From Ornithinibacillus gellani (GTDB taxonomy: Bacteria > Bacillota > Bacilli > Bacillales > Amphibacillaceae), in contig NZ_QTSZ01000017.1 in NCBI RefSeq assembly GCF_003730295.1, positions 124,001 to 188,000 on the forward strand: 64,000 nt of DNA. The letters are read 5' to 3'. Both the position numbers and the translations under genes were made by a program. The notes beneath the pieces were generated by a model, which was not told the DNA's origin, did not search any database, and saw only the letters and a program-made list of their open reading frames with translations. This document shows positions 1-9,341 of the stretch, piece by piece. Within the stretch, counting starts at the first letter, position 1. Every line of letters begins with the position of its first letter.

Positions 1-2184
1 AGTTTGTGTTTCAGCCATGTTTATTTCCAATTGTTTTACTTCATTTGCTTTATCTATTGCTTCACGTTTTAGTTGATTCACATTTTGCTCAAACGTTGCA
101 GCACGTTGCTCGTAAGTAGCTAGTTTAGCAGTAATATCCTGTAAATCCTTTTCCCTTGTAAACAAAGATTGATTCGTCTTTTTTTGTGCTCCGCCGGTCA
201 TGGCACCTCCAGGATTAACAACGTCTCCTTCTAATGTAACGACTCGATAACGTCGATTCAATAGCGCAGCAATCGCATTGGCGTCTTTTAAAGTCTTAGC
301 AACTACGACATGTCCCATCACATGTTGGATTGCCTTCACATAGGAATTTTCTACATCGACTAAGGCTGCAGCAACACCAACATAACCATCATGCTGATCC
401 ACTTGACGGATTAAATCAGCTGGGATGAATCGCGGCTGTAAGACATCCAATGGCAAAAAGGTTGCCCGTCCATTATTCGTTTGTTTCAACCATGTAATCG
501 CTTCACGCGCAGCCTGTTCATGTTCCACCACGACGTGCTGTGCCTGACCACCCAATACCGTTTCAATCGCAGTAATATATTGTTTGGGTACCTGGATCAA
601 ATCAATTATTGCACCGTGAATATTTGTAAGCTGCCCTTTTTTTCTAGCTTTTAAAACAGCTTTTACGCCATGAAAATACCCTTGATAATCAGCTTTCATT
701 TCTTCCAGCATTTCTTTTCTGGATCTTAGTTTTTCAATATGCTGCAAGCCTTGATATAGTTTATGCTGGGATTCCTCTGCTCGTTTTCTATCTTGCTCAA
801 GATCTGTTTTCAATTGGGTATAAGCAGCATTTTGCTCTGTAGCAACCTGTTCCGCTTTTTCTAGTTCACCCTTTGTTTTGGCAAGCTTTTCTTCCCAGGA
901 TGATCGTTTTTTTAACAAGGAATGAAACTGGTCTGACTGATTGTTTTGTTTCACTTGCATTTGCTGCTTCTGTTGGTTTATCGACTGTCTTTCATTCCGC
1001 TTTGCTGCTTGTTCATTTAAGTATTCGATATAGTCCGATTTCATGTTTTCTATTTGCGCAGCGATATCATCCTGTCCTTCTTCCAGTTGTTCTTTCCATT
1101 GTAAAACCTTATTCTTGGTCGATTTCTTTTCCTTTTGCAATCCATTCAAAACTTCTTTTTCCGTTTGCAGTTGCAACTCCATTTGGGATATTTTTTCCGA
1201 CCATTCTATTTTTTGTGTTTCTAATTTTTCCTTGTTTTCGGCATAATGCTTCGTCCGTTCTAAAAGCAAACGTTTCTTCCCCTCAAACTGCTCTAATCGC
1301 TGTGTCGCCTCTAATAAATCTGCTTGCAAGACTTCGATTGCCTTATCTAACTGGTCCAATTCTGAACGTTCTTTTTCTAATTTCGATTCTGTATGCTGCA
1401 TCGCCGTTTTCAGTGCAATTTCCTGTTGTTTTTCTTGTTCCAAAAGATGTAATAATGACTGCCATTCTTCATGCAATGCTTCTATTTCAGTCACTAAACA
1501 GGAAATTTCATGGTCCTTTAAACGGCCCTTAAGCTCTACATATCGTTTTGCCTTCGCGGCTTGTTCTTCTAACGGTTCAATTTGTTGTTCAATTTCATGA
1601 ATGATATCATCCACGCGATTTAGATTTTCTTCTGTCTCCGCTAGTTTATATTCTGCTTTTCTTTTACGCTGTTTGTATTTTAAAACTCCTGCCGCCTCTT
1701 CAAATATCGTCCGTCGTTCCTCAGCTTTTGAGCTTAATATTTCTTCTACTTTTCCCTGACTTATAATTGAGAATGCTTCACGGCCTAAACCGGAATCCAT
1801 AAACAATTCAACAATATCTTTTAGGCGACAGGATTGCTTATTTATATAAAACTCACTATCACCAGAACGATAAACTCTTCTGGTAACACTAACCTCCTTA
1901 TAATCAAGCGGCAATGATTCAGAGGAATTATCTAAAACAAGTGTCACTTCAGCAACATTCAATGGTTTCCGTGTATCGCTGCCTTGAAAGATAATATCCT
2001 CCATCTTTGCACCACGCAACGTCCTGGCCGACTGCTCACCAAGTACCCAGCGAATCGCATCCGTAATATTACTTTTCCCACTGCCGTTTGGTCCAACAAC
2101 AGCTGTCACACCGGGAACAAATTCAACTTGGATTCTCTCGGCAAATGATTTAAAGCCAACACTTTCTAATCTTTTTAAATACAT
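1..2184 (-). CDS. smc: Chromosome partition protein Smc (5' part, gene runs off the window)
   Basis: This is the N-terminal 728 codons of the SMC ATPase that organises the chromosome together with ScpA and ScpB. The frame is open to base 1, so the C-terminal head, about 460 residues in this family, lies outside. Visible are the N-terminal head with Walker A GPNGSGKSN at residues 31-39, a long Gln/Glu/Lys-rich coiled coil from about 170 to 500, and the hinge at about 510-665 ending in the glycine-rich VVNPGGAMTGG. Two in-frame ATGs lie at 2190 and 2184. The Shine-Dalgarno AGGAGA touches the first and sits 6 nt before the second, so 2184 is chosen. In B. subtilis smc follows rnc directly; here a plus-strand gene and a strong terminator separate them, so smc must have its own promoter in 2191-2366, where I see no convincing one. 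Confidence 0.97.
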   Translation of the reverse strand, partial: MYLKRLESVGFKSFAERIQVEFVPGVTAVVGPNGSGKSNITDAIRWVLGEQSARTLRGAKMEDIIFQGSDTRKPLNVAEVTLVLDNSSESLPLDYKEVSVTRRVYRSGDSEFYINKQSCRLKDIVELFMDSGLGREAFSIISQGKVEEILSSKAEERRTIFEEAAGVLKYKQRKRKAEYKLAETEENLNRVDDIIHEIEQQIEPLEEQAAKAKRYVELKGRLKDHEISCLVTEIEALHEEWQSLLHLLEQEKQQEIALKTAMQHTESKLEKERSELDQLDKAIEVLQADLLEATQRLEQFEGKKRLLLERTKHYAENKEKLETQKIEWSEKISQMELQLQTEKEVLNGLQKEKKSTKNKVLQWKEQLEEGQDDIAAQIENMKSDYIEYLNEQAAKRNERQSINQQKQQMQVKQNNQSDQFHSLLKKRSSWEEKLAKTKGELEKAEQVATEQNAAYTQLKTDLEQDRKRAEESQHKLYQGLQHIEKLRSRKEMLEEMKADYQGYFHGVKAVLKARKKGQLTNIHGAIIDLIQVPKQYITAIETVLGGQAQHVVVEHEQAAREAITWLKQTNNGRATFLPLDVLQPRFIPADLIRQVDQHDGYVGVAAALVDVENSYVKAIQHVMGHVVVAKTLKDANAIAALLNRRYRVVTLEGDVVNPGGAMTGGAQKKTNQSLFTREKDLQDITAKLATYEQRAATFEQNVNQLKREAIDKANEVKQLEINMAETQT

Positions 2185-2321
2185 ATACATTCTCCTAAGC
2201 TATGAGAAACACGCTTTCATCTATTTTAAGACGTGATAATTTTCAGATAGATTTCTAATAACAACTTGGCAATTTAACGCATTTATTTTATCATATTGTT
2301 ATTGACAAAAGAAGCAAGCAG

Positions 2322-2327
2322 TATAAT
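2322..2327 (+). promoter_or_regulatory. -10 element of the DUF1128 gene promoter
   Basis: A perfect TATAAT lies 40 nt upstream of the ATG at 2367. The best hexamer at 17-nt spacing is TTATTG; a consensus TTGACA is present but only 14 nt away. The -10 is convincing and the -35 uncertain. Confidence 0.5.
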
Positions 2328-2366
2328 CTATTTTGTTGAAATTCCTGTATGGACTGAGGTGTTAAC

Positions 2367-2588
2367 ATGAATTTAGATCAACCATCCAAAGAAAATCTAA
2401 CATTTATCTTGGAAGAATTATCTGAACGGCTTGCAGTTGCAAATCGCTTCATCATGGATCCGGATGGGTATGATTTAGACCGATATGACGACTTAAAGTT
2501 TATGTATGATGTCGTTATCCAAAAGGGCCGGCTAAGTCCTTCCGAAACGCAAGCATTCATCGAGGAGCTACGTGCTGTAAGAAAATAA
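2367..2588 (+). CDS. Small DUF1128 (YfkK-like) protein
   Basis: This encodes a 73-residue acidic, helical, soluble protein with no signal peptide or membrane segment. The C-terminal half (YDDLKFMYDVVIQKG, then LSPSETQAFIEELRAVRK) has the spacing I associate with the DUF1128/YfkK family of Bacillales, whose function is unknown to me. A good Shine-Dalgarno (GAGGTG) precedes the ATG. It is the only plus-strand gene in this part of the window and converges with rnc, with a bidirectional hairpin between them. Directly after its stop lies one copy of the dispersed hairpin repeat. Family assignment is by memory of sequence pattern. Confidence 0.75.
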   Translation: MNLDQPSKENLTFILEELSERLAVANRFIMDPDGYDLDRYDDLKFMYDVVIQKGRLSPSETQAFIEELRAVRK

Positions 2589-2593
2589 AATGA

Positions 2594-2673
2594 AACTTCA
2601 ATTAGTGGGGGATTTTCACTCTTTCCCCACTGATTGTTAGTTGAACCAATCAGGCCTTTACTGGCTGTTGATC
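2594..2673 (+). repeat. Dispersed intergenic hairpin repeat, copy A
   Basis: About 80 bp starting just after the DUF1128 stop. It contains the imperfect hairpin CAATTAGTGGGGGA / TCCCCACTGATTG followed by TTAGTTGAACCAATCAGGCC and TTTACTGGCTGTTGAT. The same block, nearly identical, occurs at 16528-16602 in opposite orientation. In both places it begins 4-15 nt after a stop codon with the same orientation relative to the gene. The CTGATT of the hairpin's 3' arm can also pair with AATCAG downstream, so two mutually exclusive structures are possible. Confidence 0.75.
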
Positions 2674-2707
2674 TGTGATAAATCGTATGCACAAATCCAT
2701 TATGACG

Positions 2708-2754
2708 AGGAAAAAGACTGTTATTCTTGTTTGATGAATGACAGCCTTTTTCCT
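2708..2754. terminator. Bidirectional terminator between the DUF1128 gene and rnc
   Basis: The arms AGGAAAAAGACTGTTATTC (2708-2726) and GAATGACAGCCTTTTTCCT (2736-2754) pair over 19 positions with two mismatches. Their A-rich and T-rich outer parts give a U tract on both strands, as expected between convergent genes. It uncouples rnc from smc. Confidence 0.85.
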
Positions 2755-2764
2755 TGTTTATTGC

Positions 2765-3451
2765 TTATGATTCTTTGAGTTGGTCCAGCGCATGTTTCGC
2801 AGCACGCTGCTCTGCTTCTTTTTTCGTACGGCCGGTTCCTTCACCTACTGGCTGCAGCTGAATGAGTACTTGTGATACAAATTCACGATCATGAGAAGGA
2901 CCCTTTTCCGCTACAATTTGATACTCAATCGTTTGATTTTTAGTTTGCTGTACAATCTCCTGTAATCTGCTCTTATAATCCATCGCATGCGAAAAAGCAC
3001 CTGTATTTAACTTCGGAAAAATAAAACGTTCAAAAAAACGAAGTACCTCTTGAAAACCTTGGTCTAAATAAAACGCACCTAAAAAAGCTTCAAATACGTC
3101 CGCCAGCAAAGCAGGTCTTGTCCGTCCACCTGTTTGTTCTTCACCTTTTCCGAGTAAAACAAAATCATTGAAATGAAGTGTTCTGGCAAATTCAACCAAT
3201 GATGCCTCACATACAATTGCAGCACGTAATTTAGTCATTTCTCCTTCACTCATATCGGCATTTTCATTATATAAATAATTAGAAATAGCCAATTCCAACA
3301 CGGCATCACCGAGGAATTCCAAACGCTCATTATCCGAAAATAATTCATTACGATGCTCATTCACATAAGATGAATGGGTAAAAGCCTGTTTAAGGAGCTG
3401 CGTATTTTTGAATTGAATGCCTAGCTGTTTTTCCAACTGTTCAAAATGCAT
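2765..3451 (-). CDS. rnc: Ribonuclease III
   Basis: RNase III cuts double-stranded RNA in rRNA maturation, scRNA processing and mRNA/antisense turnover. The 228-residue protein has the catalytic signature [14 protein letters not shown] at about 41-54 (acidic Mg2+ ligands) and a C-terminal dsRNA-binding domain from about 155 ending in [16 protein letters not shown]. The start at 3451 ([10 protein letters not shown]) is chosen because GAGGTG lies 7-8 nt upstream; an upstream in-frame start at 3499 would fall inside a strong hairpin and add 16 residues with no family match. It is downstream of acpP as in B. subtilis. A hairpin in its own leader is noted separately. Confidence 0.97.
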   Translation of the reverse strand: MHFEQLEKQLGIQFKNTQLLKQAFTHSSYVNEHRNELFSDNERLEFLGDAVLELAISNYLYNENADMSEGEMTKLRAAIVCEASLVEFARTLHFNDFVLLGKGEEQTGGRTRPALLADVFEAFLGAFYLDQGFQEVLRFFERFIFPKLNTGAFSHAMDYKSRLQEIVQQTKNQTIEYQIVAEKGPSHDREFVSQVLIQLQPVGEGTGRTKKEAEQRAAKHALDQLKES

Positions 3452-3483
3452 GCAGGTCTCACCTCTATTTGGTAGGATATGCA

Positions 3484-3535
3484 GAAAGTCCCGCGTCATG
3501 CGAGACTTTCCCTTTCATATCGAGTGTATACTCGA
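3484..3535 (-). other. Two consecutive hairpins in the acpP-rnc leader
   Basis: GAAAGTC (3484-3490) pairs with GACTTTC (3504-3510), extended by CGC/GCG after one mismatch. Immediately upstream in the transcript TCGAGT (3520-3525) pairs with ACTCGA (3530-3535). Neither is followed by a U tract, so they look like processing or stability structures rather than terminators. They sit 33-85 nt before the rnc start codon. Confidence 0.6.
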
Positions 3536-3539
3536 ACAA

Positions 3540-3776
3540 TCATCCTTGGGTACTGTTTATGTAATTAACAGCATCACCAACGGTATTAATCTTTTCAGCT
3601 TCTTCATCAGCGATTTCCATATCAAATTCATCCTCAAGCTCCATTACAAGCTCAACAACGTCGAGTGAATCTGCATCAAGATCATCTTTAAATGATGCTT
3701 CCATTGTCACTTTAGACTCTTCCACATCAAGCTTATCAACGATAATTTCTTTTACACGATCAAATACTTCTGCCAT
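3540..3776 (-). CDS. acpP: Acyl carrier protein
   Basis: The 78-residue acidic carrier of growing acyl chains in type II fatty acid synthesis. The phosphopantetheine attachment site is Ser37 in [10 protein letters not shown], and the length is standard. A strong AAGGAGGTG precedes the ATG. It follows fabG with a 58-nt gap and probably shares the fapR-driven transcript. Confidence 0.98.
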   Translation of the reverse strand: MAEVFDRVKEIIVDKLDVEESKVTMEASFKDDLDADSLDVVELVMELEDEFDMEIADEEAEKINTVGDAVNYINSTQG

Positions 3777-3834
3777 ATCGCTTCACCTCCTTTCAAATCG
3801 TTCATATCCCTAGCTATCATACGAGGGAATTTTA

Positions 3835-4575
3835 TCACATAACCATGCCACCGTCTATATGAATCGTCTGTCCAGTTATGTAATCAGCATTGGCCGATGC
3901 CAAGAAGCCAACGACCCGCGCTACGTCTTCTGGTGTACCAAGTCTTGCCAAAGGTATCATGGCAAGCATGTTTTCCTTTTGCTCCTCTGTTAATGCATCT
4001 GTCATATCAGATGAGATAAAACCGGGTGCTACAGCATTTACAAGTATATTTCTAGATGCCAATTCCTTTGCCGTTGTTTTCGTTAAACCAATGACCCCAG
4101 CTTTTGCAGCTACATAATTAGCTTGTCCCGGATTTCCACTTACGCCAACAATCGATGCAACATTAATAATTTTCCCTGCACGCTGTTTCATCATTTGTCT
4201 TGTTACCGCCTTCGTACAGAGGAAAACTCCTTTTAGATTGGTATTAATGACTTGATCAAATTCATCTTCCTTCATACGCATCAGCAAATTATCTTTTGTA
4301 ATCCCAGCGTTGTTGACAAGGATATCTAATCCACCAAGCTCTGTCATGGTTTCCTTCACCATTTGCTTTACACTGTCTTCAGATGAAACATCTGCCTGAA
4401 TTTTACAAGCTTTACAACCCATTGCCTCAATTTCTTCTACTACGGCCTGAGCTTTAGCCTCACTGCCAGCATAATTTACTACAACGTGTGCACCCTGAGA
4501 AGCTAATTCCAATGCAATCGCTCGTCCAATTCCACGGGAAGCCCCGGTAACAAGTGCTACCTTATCTTTTAACAT
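3835..4575 (-). CDS. fabG: 3-oxoacyl-[ACP] reductase FabG
   Basis: NADPH-dependent reductase of beta-ketoacyl-ACP, a short-chain dehydrogenase of 246 residues. The cofactor motif TGASRGIG is at 10-17, NNAG at 88-91, and the catalytic triad is Ser141, Tyr154 and Lys158 (YVAAK). AAGGAGG lies ahead of the ATG and the start overlaps the fabD stop by 7 nt, indicating translational coupling in the fab cluster. The C-terminal HIDGGMVM is typical of FabG rather than other SDRs. Confidence 0.97.
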   Translation of the reverse strand: MLKDKVALVTGASRGIGRAIALELASQGAHVVVNYAGSEAKAQAVVEEIEAMGCKACKIQADVSSEDSVKQMVKETMTELGGLDILVNNAGITKDNLLMRMKEDEFDQVINTNLKGVFLCTKAVTRQMMKQRAGKIINVASIVGVSGNPGQANYVAAKAGVIGLTKTTAKELASRNILVNAVAPGFISSDMTDALTEEQKENMLAMIPLARLGTPEDVARVVGFLASANADYITGQTIHIDGGMVM

Positions 4576-5513
4576 GATGAAACCTCCTTATGCCATTCGA
4601 TAAATTCCTTTAAAGATGCCTCGTCCTGAATGGTAAAAATGGTTGCTTTACGGTTAATTTTTTTTACTAATCCACTTAATACCTTGCCATTACCCACTTC
4701 AACAAAAACATCTACCCCATCCTCCATTAATTGACGAATCGATTGTTCGAATCGTACAGGTGAATATAATTGTTGGATGAGCAATTCTTTAATTTCTTCT
4801 TTGGCAATTACTGGAGCCGCTGTTACATTCGCATAAACTGGGATGTTGGCATCCTTCACTTCTACCTGTTTTAAATGACTGGAAAAAGCTTCACTTGCAG
4901 CTTCCATTAATCGAGAATGAAATGGCCCACTCACATTTAATGGAATGACCCTTCTTGCTCCTTTTTCTTTTAATAGCGCAGATGCTTGCTCTACGCCTGC
5001 AACTGATCCAGAAATAACAATCTGACCTGGGCAGTTTAAATTAGCGATATCAACTACTTCATCTGTAATTTCAGCTAATGCATCCAAAATAACAGCCTCT
5101 TCCAAGCCCAGTACAGCAGCCATTGTGCCCTGACCTTTTGGAAATGCTTCCTCCATTAAGCGACCACGTGTGGCTACTAAAGGAATTGCCGCTTCCAACG
5201 CAATCGAACCAGCCGCAACAAGTGCACTGTACTCTCCCAAACTATGTCCGACCGTTGCAACCGTACGAATACCTTCCGCTTTAAGGATTTGCTGAAGCGC
5301 AATACTGGACAATAATAAGGCAGGTTGTGCATGCTCCGTTTCAGTTAATGTTTCCTTTGGCCCATCAAACATTAGCCCCTGTAAATCTTTACCTAACACG
5401 TCATTTGCATGATGATACAATGCCTGTACCTCTGGATAAGCATCGTAAATCTCCTTGCCCATTCCGACATCTTGAGAGCCTTGACCAGGGAACATCAATG
5501 CTATTTTCTTCAT
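4569..5513 (-). CDS. fabD: Malonyl-CoA:ACP transacylase
   Basis: FabD loads malonyl groups onto ACP. The 314-residue protein starts [14 protein letters not shown], has the nucleophile Ser91 in GHSLGE and the partner histidine in FHSRLM near 200. An upstream ATG at 5528 exists, but GAGGAG lies 7 nt before 5513 and N-terminal similarity also begins there. The ribosome-binding site is made by the last codons of plsX, so plsX and fabD are tightly coupled. Confidence 0.97.
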   Translation of the reverse strand: MKKIALMFPGQGSQDVGMGKEIYDAYPEVQALYHHANDVLGKDLQGLMFDGPKETLTETEHAQPALLLSSIALQQILKAEGIRTVATVGHSLGEYSALVAAGSIALEAAIPLVATRGRLMEEAFPKGQGTMAAVLGLEEAVILDALAEITDEVVDIANLNCPGQIVISGSVAGVEQASALLKEKGARRVIPLNVSGPFHSRLMEAASEAFSSHLKQVEVKDANIPVYANVTAAPVIAKEEIKELLIQQLYSPVRFEQSIRQLMEDGVDVFVEVGNGKVLSGLVKKINRKATIFTIQDEASLKEFIEWHKEVSSC

Positions 5514-5517
5514 GACT

Positions 5518-6516
5518 TCACTCCTCACCCGTATCCAATGATTCCATTGTCTCTTTTATTGTCTCTGTCACCTGATGCTCTACCATATGACAGGCTTGTT
5601 TAATCGCATTATAAATGGCTCTCCCATTAGAGGACCCGTGGGCTTTGATCACAGGAGCCGCTAACCCAAACAATCCAGCCCCACCATATTCTGAATAATC
5701 CAGTTTGCTTTTCAAGGCGCCCAAATCACCCTTGACCATTGCTGCAGCAAGCTTTGTTTTCATCGATGACATAAATGTTTCCTTCAATAGGGAGAACATC
5801 ATTAATGCCGTTCCTTCAATTGTTTTCAAAGCAACATTTCCACTAAACCCGTCAGTTACTACTATATCAGCAGCACCAGTCAATAAATCTCTTGCTTCCA
5901 CATTGCCAATAAATTGGATAGGTGCATCTTGCATCAAAGCAAAAGCCTTCTTTACCAAATCATTTCCCTTACCATCTTCCGTTCCTACATTTAATAAGCC
6001 AACAGTCGGGTTATGAATACCACGAACCTTTTCCGTATAAATGGAACCCATAATGGCGTATTGTAATAAATGCTCTGCCTTTGCATCCACATTGGCTCCC
6101 ACATCGAGCAGCAAAAATCCTTTACCGTCTGCAGTTGGTAATGTTGGACTTAATGCCGGGCGGGAGATTCCGGGAATTCTACCAACCCCAAACAATCCCG
6201 CACTCATTAATGCGCCAGTATTTCCTGCTGAAATACAGGCATCCGCACGACCTTCTTTCACTTCCTTCGTCATCAGAACCATAGAAGCATTTTTTTTACG
6301 ACGTACAGCCCGTACTGGTTCATCCTCTCCAGTAATAACTTCATCTGTGTGTAAAATTTCGATACGAGATGGATCTGATAAATGCTGTTTAATAAGCTGT
6401 TCATTACCGATTAATGTAATTTGCAATTCAGGTATCTTTGCTACAGCCTCCATCGCACCTTCCACTATCGCTTGAGGAGCGTTGTCTCCACCCATTGCGT
6501 CTATTGCAAGTCTCAT
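5518..6516 (-). CDS. plsX: Phosphate acyltransferase PlsX
   Basis: PlsX converts acyl-ACP to acyl-phosphate, the donor for PlsY, the first step of phospholipid synthesis in Gram-positive bacteria. The protein is 332 residues, normal for the family, with the opening [14 protein letters not shown] and glycine-rich stretches such as [19 protein letters not shown] and [13 protein letters not shown]. It lies 15 nt after fapR and is FapR-controlled in B. subtilis; the same is inferred here. Confidence 0.97.
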   Translation of the reverse strand: MRLAIDAMGGDNAPQAIVEGAMEAVAKIPELQITLIGNEQLIKQHLSDPSRIEILHTDEVITGEDEPVRAVRRKKNASMVLMTKEVKEGRADACISAGNTGALMSAGLFGVGRIPGISRPALSPTLPTADGKGFLLLDVGANVDAKAEHLLQYAIMGSIYTEKVRGIHNPTVGLLNVGTEDGKGNDLVKKAFALMQDAPIQFIGNVEARDLLTGAADIVVTDGFSGNVALKTIEGTALMMFSLLKETFMSSMKTKLAAAMVKGDLGALKSKLDYSEYGGAGLFGLAAPVIKAHGSSNGRAIYNAIKQACHMVEHQVTETIKETMESLDTGEE

Positions 6517-6531
6517 ATAAAAGCTCCTTTA

Positions 6532-7107
6532 TTAAACATGATCGGAATTCTCAGTGGATCGATACATTTGAAATGTACCCGTAAATACTTTTTCATTCTC
6601 TACATAGCTATTTACAGTAACGGTCGTCAAATTCTTTTCACTTATTCCTTCAACTGTTGCTTTGGCTACGACTCGTTCACCAAGTTTTACCTGCCTTCTA
6701 AACCGTATATCTGCCTTAGCCGTTAAAGCAAGTTCATCATTTATTACCGCAACTGCTAATGAGTTCGCTTGCGCAAATAAATGATGACCACGTGCAATAT
6801 GATTTCGTGAAAATACATGTTCACTTCCAATATCTAAAATAGAAATTGCTTTATGATCCAAGTCCAGATCAATTATTTCTCCAATAATTTCTTCTAACGG
6901 GAGCGCACGAACTGTTTCATTCCATTGATTGGTCGCAACCGATTTGATACGTTCACGCAACTCCGGTATGGCAAGCTCCAATCGATCCAAACGAATGGTT
7001 TGAATACTAACAGAGAACTTCTTCGCCAGTTCTTCATCTGTAATAAATGGTGTATCTTCTATCGTTTGTTTTAATAATTGTTGACGCTCCAGCTTTGGTC
7101 TTCTCAT
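6532..7107 (-). CDS. fapR: FapR, malonyl-CoA-responsive repressor of lipid synthesis
   Basis: The 191-residue protein has an N-terminal helix-turn-helix (residues 1-60, including [23 protein letters not shown] split across the domain) and a C-terminal hot-dog acyl-CoA-like domain (about 75-185, with [20 protein letters not shown]) that binds malonyl-CoA without thioesterase activity in the known family. It heads the fapR-plsX-fabD-fabG-acpP cluster. Its own promoter carries a FapR-like box, consistent with autoregulation as described for B. subtilis. Confidence 0.96.
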   Translation of the reverse strand: MRRPKLERQQLLKQTIEDTPFITDEELAKKFSVSIQTIRLDRLELAIPELRERIKSVATNQWNETVRALPLEEIIGEIIDLDLDHKAISILDIGSEHVFSRNHIARGHHLFAQANSLAVAVINDELALTAKADIRFRRQVKLGERVVAKATVEGISEKNLTTVTVNSYVENEKVFTGTFQMYRSTENSDHV

Positions 7108-7154
7108 CTACAGCACCATCCAAACTAACCCATTTCTACGGTCCAATCATAAAG

Positions 7155-7205
7155 ATTATGACTTGGTCCTAATAGTAATATATAATACCAGGAGGTTGAT
7201 TGCAA
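7155..7205 (-). promoter_or_regulatory. fapR promoter with FapR-like operator
   Basis: On the minus strand TTGCAA (7200-7205) and TATATT (7177-7182) are spaced by exactly 17 nt. Four nt downstream of the -10, at 7155-7173, lies ATTAGGACCAAGTCATAAT. It resembles the known FapR box ATTAGTACC-N3-TACTAAT with a few mismatches and covers the expected transcription start, as in B. subtilis. The operator call rests on consensus memory. Confidence 0.7.
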
Positions 7206-7212
7206 GCATGTT

Positions 7213-9246
7213 TTAGTCCAGTTTTAATGTATAAACGCCTTCCGATTCAAGATAGCTTCGAATTGGTTCAAAGGCAGGATTGTTATCTAAAGCATTGGTT
7301 TCAATAACTTCTGCTGCATCCTTTCTTGCTGTTTCCAATGCACGATAATCATGAATCATATCTGCAACTTTAAAGTCCGGTAAGCCGCTCTGTTTTTTTC
7401 CAAAAAAATCACCGGGACCACGAAGCTTTAAGTCCTGTTCTGCTAATTCAAATCCATCGGTTGTTTCTGACATGATTCGCATACGTTCTTTCCCGGTTTC
7501 ACTCTTGGGGTCAGCGATTAGAATACAATAGCTCTGCTGGTCCCCTCTACCTACCCTGCCGCGAAGCTGATGAAGCTGTGAAAGGCCAAACCGCTCCGCA
7601 TCATAGATCACCATAATCGTTGCATTCGGTACATTGACACCGACTTCAACCACCGTCGTAGACACAAGAACTTGTATTTGATTCGATGCAAATTCACGCA
7701 TGACTTCTTCTTTTTCGTCAGAGGAAAGTCTGCCATGCATTAATCCGATTTTCATTTGTTCTGGATAGTAGTCGATCAGCATTTGATGGAGCTCAACTGC
7801 GTTTTGAATATCTAATTTATCTGATTCCTCAATAAGCGGGCAGATGACATATGCCTGCTCCCCCATCTGTACATGCTTTTGAATAAATTGCAATACACGT
7901 TCCAATGTATTTTCCTTTGTCCAGTAGGTTTCGACTGCCTTTCTTCCCATCGGCATTTCATTAATTACCGATACATCCATATCTCCAAATGCGGTAATAG
8001 CAAGCGTTCTAGGTATTGGAGTAGCCGTCATAAATAACACATCTGGATGCATTCCCTTATCACGTAAGATCCTGCGTTGTTCTACACCAAACCGATGCTG
8101 CTCATCAACAATCGCAAGTCCCAAATCATGGAAAAACACATCATCCTGAATTAACGCATGTGTACCAACAATAATATGCGCTTCATTGGATTTCAAAGCC
8201 GCTAATATTTCACGGCGTTTTTTCCCCTTAATGGAGCCCGTTAATAACACAACATTGGCAAGCCCTGCAAATAATTCGGTTAACGACTGGTAGTGTTGTT
8301 CTGCCAAAATTTCTGTTGGAACCATTAAAGCTCCCTGCTTGTTAGCTGTAACAGCAGCGAATAAACCAATTGCGGCCACAGCTGTCTTTCCAGAGCCAAC
8401 ATCTCCCTGTAATAATCGATTCATACGATAAGGAGATTGCATGTCAGCGAGAATTTGTTGTAAAGCATGTGACTGTGCATTTGTCAGCTCAAAGGGAAAT
8501 GATTGGATAAATTGTTGAACCGCATTTTCATCATATTGCTGCGCATTCCCAGTAACCGCCTCACGTTTTATTTTACGTAATAACTGCATCTTCAGTTGAA
8601 ATAAGAAAAATTCCTCATATGTAAACCGCCTGCGGGCATGCTTTAAAGCAGTACGATTTTCCGGATAATGCATTGTTTTTAAAGCTGCTCCCCGGGTAGG
8701 TAATTTATAAGCCTCCAAGTAATTTTGCGGTAGTATTTCTTTTAATTCGTCGCTATATGTTTGTAATGCTTGCTTCATTAATTTCTTTAGCCGAGCACTA
8801 GTCACATTCCCTTTCACCGAATAAATTGGTTGAATTTCAGCCTGAGCACCAGCCTCACCCATTTTATAGTTGTCAACTGTTATTTGCAGACGATGGGCAT
8901 CCCATTTACCAGTCAAGGTAATCGTTTCATCAGCATGAATGTGTTTTTTGGCAAAAGCCCGATTAAACATGACTGCCCGCACTGCTACTCCTTCTACTTC
9001 CACATTAAAGGAGAGTTTTGATCGTTTGCGTCCATAAAAAGACAGGGAAGGTTCATAAAGTACCCTTCCCTCAATGGTTGCCTTATCATCATGAATGATT
9101 TCTGCAAGTGGCTTTACTTCATAAAAATCATATCGGAACGGGAGATGAAAAAGTAAATCCTCTATCGTTCGGATCCCCATTAGTTCCAAATCAGCTGCAA
9201 ATTTCTCTCCAACCCCTTTTAATCTATCCACTGTATCTTCTAGCAA
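7213..9246 (-). CDS. recG: ATP-dependent DNA helicase RecG
   Basis: RecG remodels stalled replication forks and Holliday junctions. The order is an N-terminal wedge/OB domain (about 50-150), helicase domain 1 with GDVGSGKTAVA (Walker A) and DEQHRFG (box II), and helicase domain 2 with QLRGRVGRG. The C-terminal LRGPGDFFGKKQSG is diagnostic. The start is uncertain: a GTG at 9255 directly abuts the AAAAGG, whereas a TTG at 9246 is 8-10 nt downstream of AAGGTG and is preferred, giving 677 residues. It stands between the serine dehydratase genes and fapR, the B. subtilis order. Confidence 0.95.
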   Translation of the reverse strand: MLEDTVDRLKGVGEKFAADLELMGIRTIEDLLFHLPFRYDFYEVKPLAEIIHDDKATIEGRVLYEPSLSFYGRKRSKLSFNVEVEGVAVRAVMFNRAFAKKHIHADETITLTGKWDAHRLQITVDNYKMGEAGAQAEIQPIYSVKGNVTSARLKKLMKQALQTYSDELKEILPQNYLEAYKLPTRGAALKTMHYPENRTALKHARRRFTYEEFFLFQLKMQLLRKIKREAVTGNAQQYDENAVQQFIQSFPFELTNAQSHALQQILADMQSPYRMNRLLQGDVGSGKTAVAAIGLFAAVTANKQGALMVPTEILAEQHYQSLTELFAGLANVVLLTGSIKGKKRREILAALKSNEAHIIVGTHALIQDDVFFHDLGLAIVDEQHRFGVEQRRILRDKGMHPDVLFMTATPIPRTLAITAFGDMDVSVINEMPMGRKAVETYWTKENTLERVLQFIQKHVQMGEQAYVICPLIEESDKLDIQNAVELHQMLIDYYPEQMKIGLMHGRLSSDEKEEVMREFASNQIQVLVSTTVVEVGVNVPNATIMVIYDAERFGLSQLHQLRGRVGRGDQQSYCILIADPKSETGKERMRIMSETTDGFELAEQDLKLRGPGDFFGKKQSGLPDFKVADMIHDYRALETARKDAAEVIETNALDNNPAFEPIRSYLESEGVYTLKLD

Positions 9247-9341
9247 TATAACCACACCTTTTAATCATCCTGTTTCGAATAAAAATTGCTCCATCAGTTC
9301 ATACCTTACCTAACCTTTATGTGCAAAAACGAAACACATTT

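Noticed and set aside
873-1532. Long open frame (219 codons) on the plus strand opposite smc
   Set aside because: It is antisense to the Smc coiled coil, whose frame is fully supported; the translation is a Phe/Ser/Leu-rich reverse shadow with no family look.
2378-2692. 104-codon minus-strand frame opposite the DUF1128 gene
   Set aside because: Antisense to a gene with a good start and family match; it also runs through the repeat hairpin.
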